The translations under genes were made by a program, and so were the position numbers. Below are positions 30,716 to 35,305 of a stretch of DNA of 35,305 bases, piece by piece. Below the pieces are notes generated by a model that was not told the DNA's origin, made no database searches, and saw nothing but the letters and a program-made list of their open reading frames with translations. Every line of letters begins with the position of its first letter. The first letter of the stretch is position 1. The stretch lies in contig JAUYTU010000002.1 of the NCBI GenBank assembly GCA_030694975.1, positions 1-35,305 on the forward strand. The letters run 5' to 3'. This DNA comes from Erysipelotrichaceae bacterium (GTDB lineage Bacteria; Bacillota_I; Bacilli_A; Erysipelotrichales; Erysipelotrichaceae).

Positions 30716-31801
30716 ATGGAAAGATTTTTATTTACATCGGAAAGTGTAACGGACGGTCATCCGGACAAAATGTGCGATCAGATTGCGGATGCAATTTTAG
30801 ATGCGGCTTTAAGCCAAGATCCTCATTCAAAAATGGCGGTCGAAACTACGATCAAAGACGAATTAGTTTTGGTTTATGGTGAAGCAAATACCAAGGCCGT
30901 GATCGATTATGCTGCGATTGCCAAAGGCGTTATCAAAGATATCGGCTATACCGAAGACTATGATGTTGTCGTTAAGGTTAACGGTCAATCGAAAGAGATT
31001 TATAACGCAGTTGCACAAGATGTTACCTGTGCCGGGGATCAAGGATTGATGTTTGGTTATGCGAGCAATGAAACAGAAGAACTCATGCCGTTGGCGATCA
31101 TTACGGCTCATCAACTGTCCCGTGCACTGAGTGAAGCAAAGAAGCGCTTCGATTGGTTAAGACCGGACGGTAAGACCCAAGTAACCGTTGAATATATCAA
31201 TCACAAGCCGGTTCGCATTACGGCAGTCGTCGTGTCGACGCAGCACACAGCAGATGTCACTCACGAAGAAATCTGCGATGTCGTGCTGAATGAAATCATT
31301 TTGAAAACAATTGATCCGAAGTGGCTCGATGACAATACCAAATACTTCATTAATCCAAGTGGTTCGTTCATTGTCGGTGGTTCATTCGGTGATTCCGGCA
31401 CGACCGGCCGTAAGATTGTTGTTGACACTTATGGCGGTATGGGAAGAATTGGCGGCGGTTGCTTCAGCTCAAAAGATCCGAGCAAAGTTGACCGTTCAGC
31501 TGCTTATTATGCGCGTTATGTCGCAAAAAGCGTGGTCGCAGCCGGATTAGCAGACCGTTTGGAAATTCAATTGGCTTATGCCATCGGTCACAGTCATCCG
31601 TTATCGGTTTACATTGAAACCTTTGGATCTGAGAAAATTGATAAGGAAGATATCTATCGTCTGATTCATGCCAACTTTGATTTCAGCGTTCAAAACATTA
31701 TCAGTGAGCTAAACTTGTTGCGTCCTATTTACCGTCAGACGGCAGTATTTGGACACTTTGGCCGCCCAGAATTCCCTTGGGAACAAGTCAAACAATTATA
31801 A
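30716..31801 (+). CDS. metK: S-adenosylmethionine synthetase
   Basis: 361-aa enzyme making SAM from methionine and ATP. Motifs: GHPDKMCDQIADA (ATP/metal), CAGDQGLMFGYASNET, INPSGSFIVGGSFGDSG and the ATP-loop GGGCFSSKDPSKVDRSAAY. The last differs from the usual GGGAFSGKDPTKVDRS at two positions (A to C and G to S). The C-terminal FGRPEFPWEQVKQL ends early, so the protein is shorter than the usual 380-400 aa. AGGAGG precedes the ATG. Controlled by the SAM riboswitch upstream. Confidence 0.95.
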   Translation: MERFLFTSESVTDGHPDKMCDQIADAILDAALSQDPHSKMAVETTIKDELVLVYGEANTKAVIDYAAIAKGVIKDIGYTEDYDVVVKVNGQSKEIYNAVAQDVTCAGDQGLMFGYASNETEELMPLAIITAHQLSRALSEAKKRFDWLRPDGKTQVTVEYINHKPVRITAVVVSTQHTADVTHEEICDVVLNEIILKTIDPKWLDDNTKYFINPSGSFIVGGSFGDSGTTGRKIVVDTYGGMGRIGGGCFSSKDPSKVDRSAAYYARYVAKSVVAAGLADRLEIQLAYAIGHSHPLSVYIETFGSEKIDKEDIYRLIHANFDFSVQNIISELNLLRPIYRQTAVFGHFGRPEFPWEQVKQL

Positions 31802-31806
31802 GACAT

Positions 31807-31829
31807 AAAGGAAGAGCAATCTTCCTTTT
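31807..31829 (+). terminator. metK terminator
   Basis: AAAGGAAGA and TCTTCCTTT pair (9 bp) around GCAA, followed by a T and then ATTTT. A moderate intrinsic terminator. Confidence 0.7.
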
Positions 31830-31837
31830 CATTTTGC

Positions 31838-31866
31838 TTGAAATACCGACTTGTTTCGTATATTAT
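31838..31866 (+). promoter_or_regulatory. Promoter of marR-efflux operon
   Basis: TTGAAA (31838-31843) and TATTAT (31861-31866) with a 17-base spacer, each a 5/6 match to consensus. Confidence 0.75.
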
Positions 31867-31868
31867 GT

Positions 31869-31881
31869 TTAAGTAACTTAA
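31869..31881. promoter_or_regulatory. Palindromic operator candidate (MarR)
   Basis: TTAAGT-A-ACTTAA is a perfect 6+1+6 palindrome two bases after the -10, covering the predicted transcription start. MarR dimers typically bind sites of this form to repress their own operon. Confidence 0.55.
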
Positions 31882-31900
31882 TTAATATCGAGGTGATCGT

Positions 31901-32356
31901 GTGAATAGAGAAATAGAGAATAAGTTAACAGAAGAATTATTTTCGACATTGGAGCAGTTTCGCTGTGTTGATAAAGGGGTTAATCGCAAATCTGGTCTTG
32001 GAGGCAAACCGATAAGTATGCTCATGATGATCGGGCAATTGACCAAAGATGGACCGGTATCCGTAACGGATTTGAAAAAGTACATGTTCATTTCTGCACC
32101 AGCCATCACGCAGTTTATCAATATCCTTCATTTCAAGGGATATATCGAAAAGATCAGTGATCCTTTAGATAAGCGAAAGTCATGGATTGCCTTATCTGAA
32201 AAAGGAAAAAAAGAATTGAAAAGATCCAAAGAGAAACTCAAAGAACATATGAGTCTGATGGTTCGCCATTTGGGTGAAGCGGATACGCGCACTTTAAATG
32301 AAATATTAACAAAAATAGTGGTGTTCTATATGGAACAAGGAGAAAATAATGAGTAA
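31901..32356 (+). CDS. MarR-family regulator of efflux operon
   Basis: 151-aa winged-helix repressor. Its central DNA-binding region shows KPISMLMMIGQLTKDGPVSV, LKKYMFISAPAITQFINILH (recognition helix) and the wing ISDPLDKRKSWIALSEKG. The start is GTG with GAGGTGATC ahead. It is the first gene of an operon with the adaptor and the MacB-type ABC exporter; each junction has an 8-base overlap. It probably represses the operon through the palindrome at 31869-31881 and is released by a drug-like ligand, which is inference. Confidence 0.9.
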   Translation: MNREIENKLTEELFSTLEQFRCVDKGVNRKSGLGGKPISMLMMIGQLTKDGPVSVTDLKKYMFISAPAITQFINILHFKGYIEKISDPLDKRKSWIALSEKGKKELKRSKEKLKEHMSLMVRHLGEADTRTLNEILTKIVVFYMEQGENNE

Positions 32357-33227
32357 GCGAAAAAATAAAAAATTTAAAGGGTGGCTGATTGCCGGTGCCG
32401 TCGTTGTGGTTTTGGGATTAATTGGATATCAAATCGTGCAAAATGCCAATAAGCGTATGATTGACAGCATGGAAACTTTTGTCATTGAGCCGGGTACAAT
32501 TATTCTGGAAGCTTTAGCATCCGGGAAAATTACATCCGCAGATTCAGAAGATGTTACATTCAATGGAACATTCCGCAGAACCACGGTTGAATTGGGAGAT
32601 ACGGTTGCCAAAGATGACAAAATCGGTGAATATGTTAATAATTTGGGTCAGTTGATTGCGATTCGTGCTAACAGGGATGGTTTGATTACGCAAGTTCCTT
32701 CAGCAGTTATGTCTAAGTTTGAAATTTCCAATCCTGACAAATTTCAATTGGATATTCAAATCACGGAGAGAGATATTTATAAGATTGCGCTTGGACAATC
32801 GGCGACCATTTATGTAGAAGCTGTAAATGAATCTTACATCGGTGAAGTAACAAAGATCAGTTCGCTGGGAAATACCAGTGGTGATTTTACAACGTATACG
32901 GTAACGGTTGGTTTTGACCATGGGGAAACATCGGTTTACCTGGGTATGAGCGGCAGCGCAAAAATTGTATTAGAAACATTTAAAAACATCGCGGTCGTGC
33001 CGGTAGAAGCATTGATTACATCGGATGGTAAGCGCTACTTATTATCGGCGGATTGGTTGGATAACGCCAATTTACCGCAGAGTGATTATTACATTCCGGT
33101 AACAACGGGAGTTGCGGATATCTATGATATCGAAGTCATCGCGGATGATTTGATTGGTAAAACGATCATCATACTTCCTGAGACCGGCGATAATTTCCCG
33201 TTTTTCCAAGGAAATCGTAATGATTAA
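32349..33227 (+). CDS. MacA-like efflux adaptor (HlyD family), short form
   Basis: 292-aa membrane-fusion-like adaptor. One N-terminal membrane anchor (residues about 9-27, WLIAGAVVVVLGLIGYQIV) precedes an extracytoplasmic part with the lipoyl-like pieces GDTVAKDDKIGEY and IRANRDGLITQV, a beta-barrel region (QLDIQITERDIYKIALGQSA, then YLGMSGSAKIVLE) and a membrane-proximal domain. The alpha-helical hairpin normally between the two lipoyl halves seems missing, so it is shorter than MacA. As the organism seems to have one membrane, it may serve only to gate the exporter. It overlaps both neighbours by 8 bases. Confidence 0.85.
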   Translation: MSKRKNKKFKGWLIAGAVVVVLGLIGYQIVQNANKRMIDSMETFVIEPGTIILEALASGKITSADSEDVTFNGTFRRTTVELGDTVAKDDKIGEYVNNLGQLIAIRANRDGLITQVPSAVMSKFEISNPDKFQLDIQITERDIYKIALGQSATIYVEAVNESYIGEVTKISSLGNTSGDFTTYTVTVGFDHGETSVYLGMSGSAKIVLETFKNIAVVPVEALITSDGKRYLLSADWLDNANLPQSDYYIPVTTGVADIYDIEVIADDLIGKTIIILPETGDNFPFFQGNRND

Positions 33228-33909
33228 CATTAAAGAAATCACCAAACGCTATGAAATGGGTTCCAATATTGTTATGGCCCTTGATGGAATATCGATCGAT
33301 ATCCAAGAAGGTGAGTTTGTGGCAATTGTTGGGCCTTCTGGCAGCGGTAAATCAACGCTGATGAACATCATCGGCTGTCTGGATATCGTAACATCCGGCA
33401 CATATGTTCTAAATCAGATCCCTATTCAGGAATATGATCAAGACGAACTTGCCGATATCCGTAATCAGCAAATCGGTTTCATCTTTCAGCAGTTCAATTT
33501 GCTGCCAAGTTTTACAGCCATTGAAAACGTCATGATGCCCATGACGTATGCGAAAGTCGCTAAAAAGCAACGGGAACTTAAAGCGGCATCGCTTTTGCAA
33601 ACGGTTGGACTTGGCGATCGAATGGATCACAAACCGACTGAACTTTCCGGTGGTCAGCAACAGCGGGTGTCCATCGCCCGTGCCTTGGCAAATGATCCGG
33701 CCATCATCCTTGCGGATGAACCGACGGGAGCCCTTGACTCAAAAACCGGCAAAGAAGTACTTACTTTATTAAAAACGCTAAACAACAACGGCAAGACGGT
33801 CATCGTAATTACGCATGACCACGAGGTTGCCCGTTTTGCAAATCGTGTCATCACCTTAAAAGACGGAAAAGTCGCATCGGACGAAGCGAAGGAGGAAGCT
33901 TATGTATAA
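33220..33909 (+). CDS. MacB-type ABC transporter ATP-binding protein
   Basis: 229-aa ATPase of the LolD/MacB class. Walker A is GPSGSGKST, Q-loop FQQFNLLPS, signature LSGGQQQRVSIARAL, Walker B IILADEPTGALD and H-loop ITHDHEVA. Unlike Gram-negative MacB, the ATPase and permease are separate genes. I use the ATG at 33220, with AAGGAAAT upstream, because the family starts with MINIKEITKRYEMG. It overlaps the adaptor gene by 8 bases. Confidence 0.95.
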   Translation: MINIKEITKRYEMGSNIVMALDGISIDIQEGEFVAIVGPSGSGKSTLMNIIGCLDIVTSGTYVLNQIPIQEYDQDELADIRNQQIGFIFQQFNLLPSFTAIENVMMPMTYAKVAKKQRELKAASLLQTVGLGDRMDHKPTELSGGQQQRVSIARALANDPAIILADEPTGALDSKTGKEVLTLLKTLNNNGKTVIVITHDHEVARFANRVITLKDGKVASDEAKEEAYV

Positions 33910-35065
33910 AGAATATTTTGCTATCGCTTTTCGCTCGGTCGTAGCCCATAAAATTCGGGCACTGCTGACAACCTTAGGTGTTGTCATCGGAGTAGCATCC
34001 GTTATTTTGTTAATGTCATTGGGCAACAGTGCCCGTACGGAAGCTGCTAATCAAATCCGCAGCATCGGCTCTAATCTGATTTTTGTCAGTGTTTCCGACC
34101 GACAAGGTGCTTTACCGGACACTTGGCTGAGTGAAATTCAGGAAAAGGCTCAAATATCCGCGTTTTCAGAGATGGTTTCCGGAACGACCGCATATCTTGT
34201 CGATGGTTCCAATGTGGAAGTTTCCATCAGTGGGGTCAATCAGTATTATGGTTTTGTATCCAACTTAGGGATGACCAGTGGACGCTTTCTCAATGAGTTT
34301 GATGTCGACAACAATCTTCCGGCGGTTGTATTGGGTTCTAAAATCCCGGATCTGCTGTTTCCCAATCAGGACATTTTAGGGAATACTTTGTTCATTAAAG
34401 GAATGCCATTTACGGTGGTCGGTATTGTTGAAGAGCGCGGAACCAATTTCAGTGGTGACAACGATATGATGATTTATATTCCGATTGATTATACACGTAC
34501 GATGTTTCCGTTGGGCGGGCGGTTTAAAACATATTATATTACGGCTGAATCAGAGGAGAATATTGATCTGACGATGAGCCGCGTGACTTCGTATTTATCG
34601 AGTTATTTACCTTCCTCTAATCAGTACAGCATCTTCTCACAGTCACAAATCTTAGGTGTACTTGATACACTGATGGCTCTGTTAACTACGCTTTTGTCAG
34701 GAATCGCTTCGATTTCACTGATTGTCGGTGGCATTGGTATTATGAATATCATGTTGGTAACGGTGCGAGAACGTACCCGAGAAATTGGCATACGAAAAGC
34801 ACTGGGTGCCAGACGCCAACAGATTTTGATTCAGTTTTTAATTGAAGCAGTCATTATTACCACGTTGGGTGGTGTCATCGGTTTGACGGTGAGTTATATC
34901 GGGGCACAGATCATCACTTCCATCACAGACTTTAATGTTGTCTTGGGCTGGGATGCAGTAATTTTATCTCTCGTATTCTCGATTACCATCGGTGTCATCT
35001 TCGGGATTTATCCGGCGATGCAAGCCAGCAAGCTTGAACCGGTTGAAGCCTTGCGATTTGAATAA
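33902..35065 (+). CDS. MacB-type ABC transporter permease
   Basis: 387-aa permease of the FtsX/MacB family. The N-terminal helix (KIRALLTTLGVVIGVASVIL) is followed by a large MacB periplasmic-core-like domain (residues about 45-245) outside the membrane and then three C-terminal helices, including IASISLIVGGIGIMNIMLVT. VRERTREIGIRKALGARRQQ is the conserved cytoplasmic coupling motif, and PAMQASKLEPVEALRFE the family C-terminus. With the ATPase and adaptor it forms an exporter or mechanotransducer for an unknown substrate, possibly an antibiotic or peptide. The start overlaps the ATPase gene by 8 bases. Confidence 0.95.
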   Translation: MYKEYFAIAFRSVVAHKIRALLTTLGVVIGVASVILLMSLGNSARTEAANQIRSIGSNLIFVSVSDRQGALPDTWLSEIQEKAQISAFSEMVSGTTAYLVDGSNVEVSISGVNQYYGFVSNLGMTSGRFLNEFDVDNNLPAVVLGSKIPDLLFPNQDILGNTLFIKGMPFTVVGIVEERGTNFSGDNDMMIYIPIDYTRTMFPLGGRFKTYYITAESEENIDLTMSRVTSYLSSYLPSSNQYSIFSQSQILGVLDTLMALLTTLLSGIASISLIVGGIGIMNIMLVTVRERTREIGIRKALGARRQQILIQFLIEAVIITTLGGVIGLTVSYIGAQIITSITDFNVVLGWDAVILSLVFSITIGVIFGIYPAMQASKLEPVEALRFE

Positions 35066-35071
35066 AAACAA

Positions 35072-35093
35072 AGGAGAATCAAGCGATTCTCCT
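35072..35093 (-). terminator. Terminator reading out of the right-edge transposase
   Basis: AGGAGAATC and GATTCTCCT form a perfect 9-bp stem around a 4-base loop. On the minus strand it is followed by TTTGTTTTTA, a good T run; on the plus strand there is none. Confidence 0.6.
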
Positions 35094-35105
35094 CAGACTG
35101 ATGAC

Positions 35106-35135
35106 AAGTGCACCTTTTAACAGGGTGCACTTTTT
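35106..35135 (+). terminator. Terminator of the efflux operon
   Basis: AAGTGCACC and GGTGCACTT form a perfect 9-bp stem around TTTTAACAG, followed by TTT on the plus strand. Its T run reaches the stop codon of the minus-strand transposase. Confidence 0.75.
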
Positions 35136-35304
35136 AATACTTCAAAAATAAACAGCGTTGATGACGCTGTAGGTGTGAACGGATGAAATTCTTGAGGTTT
35201 GAGTAAGAAAAACAAGACTGTTGATGGAGCAGTAATGCCATCTTTTTCATGTTTTGGGCAGCGCAAGACAGCCAAGCGTAACTTTGTACTTTGGCTAACC
35301 CTCG
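35134..35304 (-). CDS. IS1182-type transposase, C-terminal fragment cut by the window edge
   Basis: An open minus-strand frame runs from the right edge to a TAA at 35134-35136. The 56 visible residues include GLAKVQSYAWLSCAAQNMKK followed by MALLL, which matches the C-terminal end of DDE transposases of the IS1182 group, where a KxxxxxAAxNMKK-like motif is typical. The rest lies outside the window, so it cannot be told whether the element is intact. It converges on the macB permease gene. Confidence 0.72.
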   Translation of the reverse strand, partial: RGLAKVQSYAWLSCAAQNMKKMALLLHQQSCFSYSNLKNFIRSHLQRHQRCLFLKY

Positions 35305-35305
35305 A

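Noticed and set aside
1-35305. CRISPR array, prophage or integrated plasmid
   Set aside because: No spaced direct repeats, phage structural genes, integrase or replication genes were seen; the only mobile genes are the two transposases.

Overview
The window looks like chromosomal DNA from an anaerobic, fermentative member of the Bacillota (low-GC Gram-positives). Supporting signs are strong AGGAGG-type ribosome binding sites, a T-box on thrS, an S-box-like SAM riboswitch on metK, an L20-type attenuator on infC-rpmI-rplT, a lipoprotein ABC transporter and an electron-bifurcating-type [FeFe] hydrogenase. TGA is used as a stop (many ATGA gene overlaps), so this is genetic code 11. A TGS-less ThrRS and a short MetK suggest the Erysipelotrichia side of the phylum, but that placement is inference. 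Genes are tightly packed; several terminators have stop codons inside their hairpins.

Left to right: an IS110-family transposase (125-1300, minus); a ROK sugar kinase and M29 aminopeptidase pair; a threonine T-box with thrS; then one long plus-strand operon from a promoter near 5822 to a terminator at 15607. That operon starts with a substrate-binding lipoprotein and an ABC permease (no ATPase), then hndA, then six accessory genes (DRTGG protein, RsbW-like ATPase, degenerate [FeFe]-hydrogenase-like Fe-S protein, second DRTGG protein, PHP phosphoesterase, second GHKL ATPase), then hndB, hndC and hndD. The hydrogenase presumably couples NAD(P)H and ferredoxin to H2. The six-gene cassette between its subunits looks like a redox or H2 signalling module with no conventional response regulator, and it is the best candidate here for an undescribed system.

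The middle holds a secreted beta-propeller protein and proS on the minus strand, a membrane-anchored XRE regulator, the infC-rpmI-rplT operon (infC apparently starts at ATT) ending in a MarR gene, a flavin-reductase/MhqD-like pair, a choline-kinase-like gene on the minus strand, and an operon of B12-radical-SAM/DUF4080, rdgB, DUF1461, trmL and a membrane protein.

The right part has a 48-codon membrane protein, a RidA protein with a Cys/His-rich metal-binding-like tail, a ComK-like protein, a YitT transporter, a SAM riboswitch without a visible P4 helix ahead of metK, and a MarR-adaptor-MacB efflux operon with a palindromic operator. The right edge cuts a minus-strand IS1182-type transposase. 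No tRNA, rRNA or CRISPR array was seen, and no hydrogenase maturases (HydE, HydF, HydG) are present.
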